Origin: a virus
Length of the DNA: 22,637 nucleotides
Reading direction: 5' to 3' (one strand)
Virus record (IMG/VR): IMGVR_UViG_3300025301_002500
Span: 1-22,637 of that record
Position numbers and translations under genes: made by a program. The first letter of the stretch is position 1, and every line of letters starts with the position of its first letter. Shown piece after piece: positions 13,631 to 20,408 of the stretch. The notes below the pieces were generated by a model, which worked only from the letters and a program-made list of their open reading frames with translations, made no database searches and was not told the DNA's origin.

Positions 13631-14040
13631 TTGCTGGCATCCAAATCAGGCTCCAGGATCTCCAGATCCGGGAAGTGCTTTTTCAGGTGCCGAACCAGGC
13701 TCTTCGGTGTGTTCCAGTAAGGCATGAATGCGCAGGTTTTCAGTGCCGTCATTTCGTCTGCCCTTTTCTTTCCGAAAACCTTCTTAAGGTCTTTGTATTG
13801 GCTCAGCTTCCATGGCCGGGTGCGATAGGGCTTCCAAAACATTGCCTGAGGATTTTCAGGCTCGCCGTCGGCTGTGGCCCGTGTCCACTCACCTCTTATC
13901 CAGCCGTCCACATACACCGCGACTACAAGACGCTCCTTGTCCACCTGCTTTTCGAGGCTAATCTCATGGCCTCCAGCGAAAGCTTTCACACTGCCAAATA
14001 CCCCTGAAAGCCTGTCTTCAATCTGTTGCCACTTGTTCAT
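13627..14040 (-). CDS. Conserved hypothetical early protein
   Basis: This 137-residue protein (MNKWQQIEDRLSGVFGSVKAF, LVVAVYVDGWIRGEW, MFWKPYRTRPWK, CAFMPYWNTPKSLVRHLKKHF) is rich in aromatic and basic residues and has an alpha/beta look. I do not recognise a named family. The ATG at 14038-14040 has GGAGG 7 bases upstream and overlaps the preceding stop (ATGA); an upstream TTG is less likely. It is cotranscribed with gemA. The WIRGEW and PYWNTPKSLVRHLKK blocks would be good seeds for a homology search. Confidence 0.7.
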   Translation of the reverse strand: MNKWQQIEDRLSGVFGSVKAFAGGHEISLEKQVDKERLVVAVYVDGWIRGEWTRATADGEPENPQAMFWKPYRTRPWKLSQYKDLKKVFGKKRADEMTALKTCAFMPYWNTPKSLVRHLKKHFPDLEILEPDLDASK

Positions 14041-14291
14041 CGACAATCCTCCACTGGGATGTAATGGGCCTTAAGGGCCTTTACCTGGGAGATCAAATCA
14101 GCGTCAACGTCGTCTTCACGCATGCGTCGAATCAGCTCCGCTTTTGCTTCTGCAAAGCGGGGTGATGCAAACTCCCAGCCTTGCTCGCCTGCGCACCACT
14201 CCGGGCGTTCTTTGATAATCCATGCATCCACCTGGGCCGCCCGCATCTCACCACGCAGAATGTCGGTTTCATCAAATCCAAATGCCTTCAT
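14037..14291 (-). CDS. Small hypothetical early protein
   Basis: The 84-residue, acidic protein begins MKAFGFDETDILRGEMRAAQ, then AWIIKERPEWCAGEQGWEF and FAEAKAELIRRMREDDVDADL. It is probably helical and has a single Cys. No family is recognised. Both ends overlap neighbours by ATGA, so it is translationally coupled within the accessory block between DUF3164 and gemA. That block varies most among Mu-like phages and often carries anti-host functions. Confidence 0.65.
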   Translation of the reverse strand: MKAFGFDETDILRGEMRAAQVDAWIIKERPEWCAGEQGWEFASPRFAEAKAELIRRMREDDVDADLISQVKALKAHYIPVEDCR

Positions 14292-14527
14292 GGGGCGCCC
14301 CTTCGATCATTTTCTCTATTTCGTGACCGGTCACGTTCAATGCGCTCCGCGTCGTCCAACACCAGCCGCACCACGTATTCGGTTTTGTCTTCATAGCCCC
14401 GGGCCCTGGCGTTGCTGGCGATCAGCTCGCGCTCACGCCGGGCAAGGTCCATCTCCATGCGCTTCATTCCAAGGCGCTGTTTTCGCTCACGCTGCCGGCG
14501 CTTGCGCTCGGCATCTGTCTTGGCCAT
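14288..14527 (-). CDS. Small basic hypothetical protein
   Basis: The 79 residues begin MAKTDAERKRRQRERKQRLGM, a strongly basic N-terminus, followed by MDLARRERELIASNARARGY, EDKTEYVVRLVLDDAERIER and a basic tail. The pattern of basic N-terminus plus a GYEDKTEYVVRLVLDD strand/helix resembles small phage proteins with a ribbon-helix-helix or MetJ-like look, so DNA binding is likely but not proven. It overlaps the upstream zinc-finger gene by 41 bases in another frame and the next gene by 4. Confidence 0.68.
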   Translation of the reverse strand: MAKTDAERKRRQRERKQRLGMKRMEMDLARRERELIASNARARGYEDKTEYVVRLVLDDAERIERDRSRNRENDRRGAP

Positions 14528-14708
14528 GGCTTACAGCTCTCCTTTTCCGGGCCGCCCTGGATGGCAATTGCGCGTAGCAGGCTTTGCAGGGCTGCTGTGT
14601 CTTACCGTGTTTGGTGTAGAAGAACTCGGCATCATCCGGCCAGAACTCGTCACACTTGGTGCAGCGCCGTTCGGTGCCTAGCTCTGTGGTCTTTGTCATG
14701 GGGGCCAT
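14487..14708 (-). CDS. Small zinc-ribbon protein (CxxC...CxxC)
   Basis: The 73-residue protein contains RRCTKCDEFWPDDAEFFYTKHG then PCKACYAQLP: two CxxC pairs 20 residues apart, a zinc-ribbon like that of small phage HNH-associated or transcription-linked proteins. I chose ATG 14706-14708 because GGAGG lies 5 bases upstream; three codons later is another ATG. The longer upstream reading crosses the two hairpins at 14736-14776 and is rejected. The C-terminus (AARKRRAVSHGQDRCRAQAPAA) overlaps the next gene by 41 bases. Confidence 0.65.
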   Translation of the reverse strand: MAPMTKTTELGTERRCTKCDEFWPDDAEFFYTKHGKTQQPCKACYAQLPSRAARKRRAVSHGQDRCRAQAPAA

Positions 14709-14735
14709 AGCTCCCTCCGGTCGGCTGCTCATCAG

Positions 14736-14776
14736 TGCCAGGCCACCACGCCTGGCAGACGCCCCGGCTGGGGCGT
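14736..14776 (-). other. Two tandem perfect hairpins in the early operon
   Basis: TGCCAGGC/GCCTGGCA (8-bp stem, 6-base loop, 14736-14757) is followed after one base by ACGCCCC/GGGGCGT (7-bp stem, 4-base loop, 14759-14776). Both are perfect. They fill more than half of the 73-base gap between genes. There is no T tract, so they are not intrinsic terminators; an mRNA-processing or stability element is more plausible. Confidence 0.6.
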
Positions 14777-14781
14777 TTCGC

Positions 14782-15045
14782 TCAATGGGTTTTGGGCTTC
14801 TCATGCTGGTAATTGGGCCGACGAAGCACTTCCTCATTTGTGACGTCATACCGTTCCCGGATCCAATCACGCATGGCTTCAACGCCAACAAGCGCTAGTT
14901 TTTTCATGCCTTCCCGCTGACTCTCGTCAACCGCGTCACCGTGAAATTCCACTGCAATGGCCAATCCCTCGGGAAGCTGCTGGATCTCAATGGTTGCTCC
15001 GTTTACAGCGCCGGTTTCGGGCTTGGCATTGTTTTCGTTGTTCAT
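14782..15045 (-). CDS. Small hypothetical acidic protein
   Basis: The 87 residues (MNNENNAKPETGAVNGATIE, LPEGLAIAVEFHGDAVDESQ, KKLALVGVEAMRDWIRERYD, EEVLRRPNYQHEKPKTH) have an N-terminal beta part and a C-terminal helix. The family is unknown. The ATG at 15043-15045 has AGGA 7 bases upstream. It is one of very few genes in this operon not overlapping its neighbours: a 12-base gap to the small ORF upstream and the hairpin spacer downstream. Confidence 0.65.
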   Translation of the reverse strand: MNNENNAKPETGAVNGATIEIQQLPEGLAIAVEFHGDAVDESQREGMKKLALVGVEAMRDWIRERYDVTNEEVLRRPNYQHEKPKTH

Positions 15046-15057
15046 GCTTAGATCCTT

Positions 15058-15168
15058 TTAAAATTGGGCTACCTGGAGTAGACGGAAGGAACGTCCAACC
15101 TGGACGATCAGCCAATCGCTTGGCCGATCCTTCCGTTCCCTCGCAAACTTCGCTTCGTAGTAATTCAT
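15058..15168 (-). CDS. Possible 36-residue small protein
   Basis: ATG 15166-15168 follows the DUF3164 stop by 12 bases, has GGGAG 8 bases upstream, and reads MNYYEAKFARERKDRPSDW... to TAA at 15058-15060. The product would be basic with a hydrophobic C-terminal half (WLIVQVGRSF). Its coding stretch contains the three-way-junction fold at 15082-15136, so the ORF may be incidental to an RNA element, or the fold may regulate its translation. Confidence 0.4.
   Translation of the reverse strand: MNYYEAKFARERKDRPSDWLIVQVGRSFRLLQVAQF
15082..15136 (-). ncRNA. Candidate structured RNA: compact three-way junction
   Basis: On the minus strand, P1 ACGGAAGG/CCTTCCGT (8 bp) encloses P2 ATCGGCCAA-GCGA-TTGGCTGAT (9 bp with one G-U) and P3 CGTCCA-GGT-TGGACG (6 bp), leaving only two unpaired junction bases. 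The P2 loop GCGA is a GNRA tetraloop. On the plus strand the G-U pair becomes an A-C mismatch, so the fold suits the phage transcript. Function is unknown: it could be a cis-regulatory or processing element, or a small RNA. Confidence 0.5.
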
Positions 15169-15180
15169 TGCCGGCACTCC

Positions 15181-15801
15181 CTACAGGGCCGCCACATCCA
15201 GCGAGATCTGGCGGTAGGCGCCATCCTCGCCCTGGCGTTCATAGAAGCGCAGGTAGCTCTTGCTGCCGGTCACCTGGATGGAATCCATGATGGCCTGCAT
15301 GGCCTGCTGCCATTTTTCGTTCTTGATGTTCAGGCTGCGCAGGCCAAGAACGCGGGCGGTGCTGATCTTGCCGGCACTGTCCGTCTGGAAAGCATGCTCA
15401 ACCAACGCCTGCACCTCGGAGCTGCTGCCGGCCGTCCACTCGTGGATGCACTGGTCGATCAGTTCCTTCGCCACCTGCAGGCGCTCGTCGAACGCCAGGT
15501 GATCCGCCACGGCGCGCACAATCCGGTATTGGCCATCGAACGAAGAGAGCGTGACGTTGCCCTTCTTGCCGCCGTAGTTGGTGTCGTACTCCCGGGCGGA
15601 CAGTTCCAGGAACGCTTCCACTTCCGTGGAGATCTCCGATTTCACGCGGCGCATTTCTTCCTGCAGCGCCATCACCTTGCCGATGACTTCTTGCACCAGA
15701 TCATCGCGCAGCCGGTCGATATCCTTAATCTGCTCCACGGGCACCAGGTGGCCCTTGGCGTTGCGGCGGAATTGGTCCGCGTTGTTGGCTTGCATGTTCA
15801 T
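15181..15801 (-). CDS. DUF3164 family protein
   Basis: Starting at ATG 15799-15801 the protein has 206 residues: FRRNAKGHLVPVEQIKDID, DDLVQEVIGKVMALQEEMRR, then NVTLSSFDGQYRIVRAVAD, LQVAKELIDQCIHEW and LGLRSLNIKNEKWQQAMQAI. This is the conserved DUF3164 pattern of transposable-phage early regions. Its role is unknown; the N-terminal half is a helical coiled coil and the C-terminal half mixed. GAGG lies 9 bases before the chosen start; ATGs at 15816 and 15795 are alternatives. The stop is followed by the small ORF and three-way junction. Confidence 0.85.
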   Translation of the reverse strand: MNMQANNADQFRRNAKGHLVPVEQIKDIDRLRDDLVQEVIGKVMALQEEMRRVKSEISTEVEAFLELSAREYDTNYGGKKGNVTLSSFDGQYRIVRAVADHLAFDERLQVAKELIDQCIHEWTAGSSSEVQALVEHAFQTDSAGKISTARVLGLRSLNIKNEKWQQAMQAIMDSIQVTGSKSYLRFYERQGEDGAYRQISLDVAAL

Positions 15802-15812
15802 AGGGCTCTGCC

Positions 15813-16169
15813 TCATGTGGTTAGGGGTTTGGTCGGTTTAAGCGAGCGGTTACGGCAGCTCGCAATGCCACGGCGTTTCGGGTGGCGCTTGTGGTGCAGC
15901 GGCTCGAACGGCCGCACGTTGTTCCGTGGCAGGCCATCCAGCTGCTGGGCAATTTCCTCGGCTTGCTCCTGGAGGACCTCTTCACGGATCAGCCGCACGC
16001 GCACCTTTGTCTGCGATGGCGTCAGTGGGAACGGAGCACCCAGCAGGTGCTCGTAGCGGGCCGGATCCGCGAGGTACTGATCCAGCGTTACTCCGTGCTT
16101 GTGCACCAGGTGCGCCGCGTACACGTCGGCGTGGTGTTCCAGATAGGCGGTTGGGTACATGCGGCTCAC
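15813..16169 (-). CDS. Hypothetical early protein
   Basis: The 118 residues start MSRMYPTAYLEHHADVYAAH, then LVHKHGVTLDQYLADPARYE, TKVRVRLIREEVLQEQAEEI and a strongly basic C-terminus (HHKRHPKRRGIASCRNRSLK). The N-terminal half is helical with several His. I recognise no named family, though short proteins of this look occur between MuB and DUF3164 in related phages. The start is GTG at 16167-16169, overlapping the upstream stop (GTGA), with GGAGG 6 bases upstream. Confidence 0.68.
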   Translation of the reverse strand: MSRMYPTAYLEHHADVYAAHLVHKHGVTLDQYLADPARYEHLLGAPFPLTPSQTKVRVRLIREEVLQEQAEEIAQQLDGLPRNNVRPFEPLHHKRHPKRRGIASCRNRSLKPTKPLTT

Positions 16170-16405
16170 AGGTCACCTCCAGCTTTTTGGTAACGCTTCG
16201 CGAACTCCACCGCGACTAGCAGGTTGTTTGCGATATTGGCGGCCTCATCCAGAGAGAGCTCCAGGCACAGAGAAGCTGCTGAATCCTCATCACTGAGCTG
16301 ATGAATGTTCAAAGAAACAGGCCTCACAGGGTCTGCAGCATCACTGTCAAATCGGGCATCGATTGTCGCCTCGTCAGGGTTTGTGGCGCGGGTTAGATGT
16401 GCCAT
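16166..16405 (-). CDS. Small hypothetical early protein
   Basis: The 79-residue acidic protein (MAHLTRATNPDEATIDARFD, VRPVSLNIHQLSDEDSAAS, LCLELSLDEAANIANNLLVAVEFAKRY) shows a beta strand followed by a long C-terminal helix. No family is recognised. The ATG at 16403-16405 is preceded by GAGGAGG with 8 bases of spacing, one of the better ribosome sites in the operon, which suggests high expression. It sits 3 bases after the Cys-rich HTH gene and overlaps the next by 4. Confidence 0.65.
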   Translation of the reverse strand: MAHLTRATNPDEATIDARFDSDAADPVRPVSLNIHQLSDEDSAASLCLELSLDEAANIANNLLVAVEFAKRYQKAGGDL

Positions 16406-16408
16406 AGA

Positions 16409-16729
16409 TTAATCCTCCTCAATCGAGCTGTTCGGACAGCCGCTGCGGCATGCTCGGTATAGCCGGACGCGTTGCGCGTTTGTGGCAGCGAAAGGTTGGC
16501 GCTGACAGTCCAGACACTCACGAACCGAGATCCGGCCAAGCACAGGACAGTCAACCGACGCACCCATAAGCTCTCCCTCAACGCGCTTGCGCAGGTTTGT
16601 AAGATCGCCCGGGTACTTCCCCTTGAGTGCCTGGCTGATCATGGCGGCCGACACGCCCAGTCGCTTGGCAACGCGGTTTTGGCTGCTGTGACTGCAGGCG
16701 GTCTCAAGACTCCGAAGCCAATCACTCAT
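16409..16729 (-). CDS. HTH protein with C-terminal Cys cluster
   Basis: The first ~50 residues form an XRE-like helix-turn-helix (SSQNRVAKRLGVSAAMISQALKGKYPG). The second half carries four to five Cys: VDCPVLGRISVRECLDCQRQPF and LYRACRSGCPNSS, a likely metal or Fe-S site. This HTH-plus-Cys protein is a recurring gene behind MuB in Mu-like phages and is usually called a transcriptional regulator. Its target is unknown. It overlaps the upstream winged-helix gene by 8 bases. Confidence 0.75.
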   Translation of the reverse strand: MSDWLRSLETACSHSSQNRVAKRLGVSAAMISQALKGKYPGDLTNLRKRVEGELMGASVDCPVLGRISVRECLDCQRQPFAATNAQRVRLYRACRSGCPNSSIEED

Positions 16730-17336
16730 CGTTTGTCTCCTTCGGCCAGACCACAGTGCCGGTGTTGGGATCGAAGACCTGTTTGATGCGCTGCACCATC
16801 GGAGCTTGCGGGCCGGAATAACGGCTGGGAATCATCCGGTACCTGGCCGCTCTTCCAGGTTGGCCGGGCTTCACGCAAGCCAGATAACCGGCCTTGTTCA
16901 GGTGGTGAACGTAGTCTTTGGCCTCGTTCTCTTTCACTGGGTGGCTATCAGTGCTGGCCTGCACAGCCAGCTCGCGGAAGTTGAATTCGCCAACGATGCG
17001 CATGGTGCGCCACATCTGCTCACGACCCCGGCCCTGGGTAACCGGTTTGCCGTCCTTTGTGACGCGCGGGGCCTCAATGCCGCAGTCGTTTTGGAGCGTC
17101 CACCAGAGGGGGACGCTGCGCGGATCCTTCGGCGGTACCGGCGGGTCAATTTGCGCCAGGTAACCGGCGTTGGTCAGGCCGTGCACGTAGGTGTGCAGCG
17201 TTTTCTCATTGATCCGGGTGGCATCCTCCAGATCCGCAAGCCGGAAACGGCGGAGCTTCCGGATAGCTTCCCAGATTACCTGGCGGCCTTCCGGCCGACG
17301 GGCGTTGGCGCTGAGGTGTATAGGCTTGCGCGGCAT
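16722..17336 (-). CDS. Tandem winged-helix protein
   Basis: The 204-residue protein contains two similar units. Near residues 17-60: GRQVIWEAIRKLRRFRLADLE ... TYVHGLTNAGYLA. Near 102-155: GREQMWRTMRIVGEFNFRELA ... DYVHHLNKAGYLACVKPG. Each ends in an alpha-helix with NAGYL/KAGYL and a short wing, so it is an internally duplicated winged-helix DNA-binding protein. The partner or operator is unknown. It starts 3 bases after MuB, with GGAGGG 8 bases before the ATG, so it may assist transposition or act as an early regulator. Confidence 0.75.
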   Translation of the reverse strand: MPRKPIHLSANARRPEGRQVIWEAIRKLRRFRLADLEDATRINEKTLHTYVHGLTNAGYLAQIDPPVPPKDPRSVPLWWTLQNDCGIEAPRVTKDGKPVTQGRGREQMWRTMRIVGEFNFRELAVQASTDSHPVKENEAKDYVHHLNKAGYLACVKPGQPGRAARYRMIPSRYSGPQAPMVQRIKQVFDPNTGTVVWPKETNDE

Positions 17337-17339
17337 CAG

Positions 17340-18080
17340 TTACACCCTCCGTTTCGGCGCTTCGCCGCTGTAGATGGGACGGTCTCCCCAGGTGGCCAGG
17401 TCCATCTCGTCGGTGCCGTTGCCCAAGGCCTCCTGGCGGATTAGTTCGATGTTCACGCAGATTCGGCGGGCGGCCCCGCGTGAAACGTCAACGACTTTCT
17501 CCAACAGGTCCTCCGCAATCGTCACTTCCCGGCAATAGAGTTTCGCCAGCTGCTTTGCATCGGACAGATCGCACGGCTGCGCCGGTACCCAGCTGAGCAT
17601 GCGGTTGTGAAAGCGCTCCCACTCGCGCAGCTTGGCGGGCAGCAGCTCCTCGCCGATCAGGAGGATGGCGGCATTGCTGGATTCGTAGATGTCGCGGATC
17701 ACTTCCACCGCTTTTTTGGTGACGATGTGATCCATCTCGTCAATGATCAGCGGGCGGCCCGACAGCACCAGCTGTTCACTGATCTGGTCGGCCATCTCGT
17801 AAAGGGTTTTGGCGGGGGCGATGCCCATCTCGGTCAGAATCGACGACAACAACGCCTTCTTGGTCCAGGAGCTTTTGCACTCCACGTAATAGGCACGGTG
17901 GCGATTGGCACAGTATGCCGCTGCGGTGCTCTTGCCCCAGCCGGAAGGCCCATAAAAGGCCACCAGGCCAGGCAGGTGCGAGGGCCGATTCATGGCGGTC
18001 TGCAGGGCGCCGTTGCACCGGGCCACGTTGGTCAGTGGTGCAGTGGTCAAGTTGACCTGTGGTTCGAATTGCGACATCAT
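17340..18080 (-). CDS. muB: MuB-type AAA+ ATPase, transposition target activator
   Basis: The 246-residue ATPase has Walker A GPSGWGKS (residues 44-51), Walker B PLIIDEMD (110-117), sensor-like AILLIGEELLPAKL and an arginine-bearing C-terminal lid (DVSRGAARRICVNIELIRQEAL). MuB forms ATP-bound filaments on target DNA, attracts the MuA transpososome and gives target immunity. Mu's own B has 312 residues with an N-terminal HTH; this copy starts directly at the ATPase and lacks that domain. ATG 18078-18080 or the next codon (GGAG upstream) is the start. Confidence 0.93.
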   Translation of the reverse strand: MMSQFEPQVNLTTAPLTNVARCNGALQTAMNRPSHLPGLVAFYGPSGWGKSTAAAYCANRHRAYYVECKSSWTKKALLSSILTEMGIAPAKTLYEMADQISEQLVLSGRPLIIDEMDHIVTKKAVEVIRDIYESSNAAILLIGEELLPAKLREWERFHNRMLSWVPAQPCDLSDAKQLAKLYCREVTIAEDLLEKVVDVSRGAARRICVNIELIRQEALGNGTDEMDLATWGDRPIYSGEAPKRRV

Positions 18081-18106
18081 TTTCTCCGTTTTTGGGTAGT
18101 ACCTTC

Positions 18107-18130
18107 CCGCCTGCGTTGCCGCGCAGGCGG
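18107..18130 (-). other. Hairpin between A and B
   Basis: CCGCCTGCG and CGCAGGCGG form a perfect 9-bp stem with a 6-base loop in the 66-base A-B gap. No T run follows on the minus strand, so it is not a standard terminator; it might set the A to B ratio by processing or attenuation. Confidence 0.55.
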
Positions 18131-18146
18131 TCTCTTAAAGGCCAGT

Positions 18147-20408
18147 TCAAGCGCCCTTGATCTGGCCGAAATCTTCGTAGAAATCCTTCATTGCTTTGCA
18201 CTCTGCGCTCTCCGGGTAAAGCCGGTGGAAGCGCTCATCTTCAGTGGGCACAGAAGCTCCGGACTTCAGTTTCTCGTCGATCCCCAGCCAACGGCGGAAC
18301 CGCTGCTCAGGCGTGTCCTGGCGAATGGGTGTGACGGGTGCAAGGCGGGTTTCCTGCTCAAACTCTTGCTTGAATTGAGCTTCCATCTCGCGGTCTTTCT
18401 CAGACACTAGGCGTTCAGGTTGGCGGCCACGACCAGCAGCCAGGCCGGCCTGCTCTAGTCGATCGGTTGAGTATTCGGTGGCGCGGAACTGAACGGCCTC
18501 AATGTTCTGGCTCTGGGCAATCCGGTGCTCCAATACCGCCTGGGGAATGTCTTTCTTGATTTCCTTACCGAAGGCCTTGATCTCCCGGGCCTGCTCAGCC
18601 ACCAGTTGCTTCTGGCGGCGTTTGATAGCTGCTGCCATTTCCTGTTTGCTGATGCCTTCCACTTCCGGGCACACCGCCCAGCACAGGAACCGCCCATCGG
18701 CGTAGACGGCCAGGCGGCCGATATCCTGCTCGTCGTAACGAAGCTCGACCTGTTTGCCTTCCATCAACCCCATCTCGCCGTTGAGGTCCCGGTAGTAGCG
18801 GGTATCAAACTGGATGCCCTTCTTGCCGACAACGCGGGTGCCCGCTACCGGGGCCAGCAGCTCATCCAGGGCGTGAACGTTGGAAATTCGGCGGATCTCA
18901 TGCGGGCTTTCGTTCGCCATCTGCCAGGGAGTCTTGCCGTTCAGACCAGAGTGCGGGTTGTGGGCGTAAACGTGGTCCGCCCACTGATCCAGCTTTTCCT
19001 GAAGCTCTGCAGCCGTTAGCTGAACCTCGATCTCACCGCCTTCCATGACGCGCCGGGCGAAGGCCTTACGGGCTTCAATCTCCTTCTTCTCGGCGACGCT
19101 GTGGCCACAGAACCCGGGGAGCAACTCCAGCAAGCCATGGCTCATGGTCTGGAAGGCGCGCTCGATGCTCGCTTTTTCCTCGGAGGCGAACGGCAGGCAG
19201 ACAAACTGGTTGATGTCCAGATCACGCAGCAGGCCGGTGAACTCGTCCGCCAGGTAATCCTTGCCGTTGTCGGTTTTGACACCCTCAGGCACACCCCAGT
19301 CCAGGATGCAGCGGCGGGTGACCTGCTTGACGGCCGCAGCGGTTGAGGTCTTGCTGACAAAGAACTTCAAGCGCTTGGAGTAGAGGTCGATGGCGCCAAC
19401 TACCGTGTGCCGGCCGTCGATCAGCCCCCAGTCACCCGGCGTGGAGTCCAGCTCCCAGAGCTGGTTGACGCGCACGATGTGCTCGTCCTGGTCGCCAAAG
19501 CCGGACATGTACACGTTCTTCCAGCGGTCCGGGTTGGTGATGTAGGTCCACAGCTGCGCGTGCTCTTTTTTCCATGTCGACATGAACGCCTGGATACGGC
19601 GCAGCGACACGATGTTGAGATCCGGATATTCCGCTTCCAGGAATTCCTTGATGCGCTTGGCCTTGATCTGGGGGTATTTCACCATCGCCCCGAGGACGAC
19701 CTTGTACAGGCGCTCGTTGGTGAAGATCTTTGACTGTCCGGCCCGGGTGCCGTAGCCATCCGTCAGTGCCCAGATGCCGCCGTTATGCATCTGCCAGTCC
19801 CAGCGCCGGATAGAGCCTTCACTGAGGCTCGGGCGCCCGGCTCGATGGTTAATGTGCTCCATAACCCACGCCGGCGGCGTGATATCCTCGCGGTTTACTT
19901 GGTTCGCGAAATCCCCATGGGCCTGCCGCTTCGTCAGGCCGGTTTCACGCATGTGGTGAGCCGCAGCCCGAACAATCCAGTTGCGGGCCTCGGCACGCTG
20001 GCGCTTCCGGCTGTTCTTGGGCAGGGCGGAGAACTTGGCACGCCCATCGGCAATGCTCTGGAGCCGCTCCTTTTCAGAACGCAGGCGCTTGTCCGCTTCG
20101 GTTTCAGCCATCGCTTCGGCAGCTTCCCGCGCCTCCCGTGCCTTGCGCTCCTCCAGGGCGATGAGCTCAGCAGTCAGTCGGGCGGACTCTTCCGCATTGA
20201 CCAGCTTTTTCTGCAGGTCTTTCGGCAGATCATCGAACGCGTGGAAGATGGCCTCGCCGCCCCGGACAGGTTTCCGCTCGGCCACGGGCCAGGGGCGCTC
20301 GCCCTTCTTCGGGCGTCCGTTGGCGGCCCGCTTGTTGATGGCTCGCCGTGTGAGTCCTGCCAGTTCGGCGATTTCCTGCTGGCTGTAAACCGGCTTCTGA
20401 CTTCTCAT
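18147..20408 (-). CDS. muA: MuA-type DDE transposase
   Basis: The 753-residue protein starts with a MerR-like wHTH (SQQEIAELAGLTRRAINKRAANGRP) and GEAIFHAFDDLPKDLQKKL, then a charged coiled coil (80-125), the end-binding I-beta/I-gamma part and the RNase H catalytic core. The catalytic triad is D321 (WELDSTPGDW), D380 (VKTDNGKDY) and E416 (KASIERAFQ). A beta-barrel follows (MEGKQVELRYDEQDIGRLAVY), then a helical C-terminus for MuB contact. It cuts and joins both phage ends for integration and replicative transposition. It is longer than Mu A (663). Confidence 0.96.
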   Translation of the reverse strand: MRSQKPVYSQQEIAELAGLTRRAINKRAANGRPKKGERPWPVAERKPVRGGEAIFHAFDDLPKDLQKKLVNAEESARLTAELIALEERKAREAREAAEAMAETEADKRLRSEKERLQSIADGRAKFSALPKNSRKRQRAEARNWIVRAAAHHMRETGLTKRQAHGDFANQVNREDITPPAWVMEHINHRAGRPSLSEGSIRRWDWQMHNGGIWALTDGYGTRAGQSKIFTNERLYKVVLGAMVKYPQIKAKRIKEFLEAEYPDLNIVSLRRIQAFMSTWKKEHAQLWTYITNPDRWKNVYMSGFGDQDEHIVRVNQLWELDSTPGDWGLIDGRHTVVGAIDLYSKRLKFFVSKTSTAAAVKQVTRRCILDWGVPEGVKTDNGKDYLADEFTGLLRDLDINQFVCLPFASEEKASIERAFQTMSHGLLELLPGFCGHSVAEKKEIEARKAFARRVMEGGEIEVQLTAAELQEKLDQWADHVYAHNPHSGLNGKTPWQMANESPHEIRRISNVHALDELLAPVAGTRVVGKKGIQFDTRYYRDLNGEMGLMEGKQVELRYDEQDIGRLAVYADGRFLCWAVCPEVEGISKQEMAAAIKRRQKQLVAEQAREIKAFGKEIKKDIPQAVLEHRIAQSQNIEAVQFRATEYSTDRLEQAGLAAGRGRQPERLVSEKDREMEAQFKQEFEQETRLAPVTPIRQDTPEQRFRRWLGIDEKLKSGASVPTEDERFHRLYPESAECKAMKDFYEDFGQIKGA

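Noticed and set aside
14709-14891. Extended N-terminus of the zinc-ribbon gene
   Set aside because: It overlaps the preceding gene and crosses the tandem hairpins, while ATG 14708 has a well-placed GGAGG.
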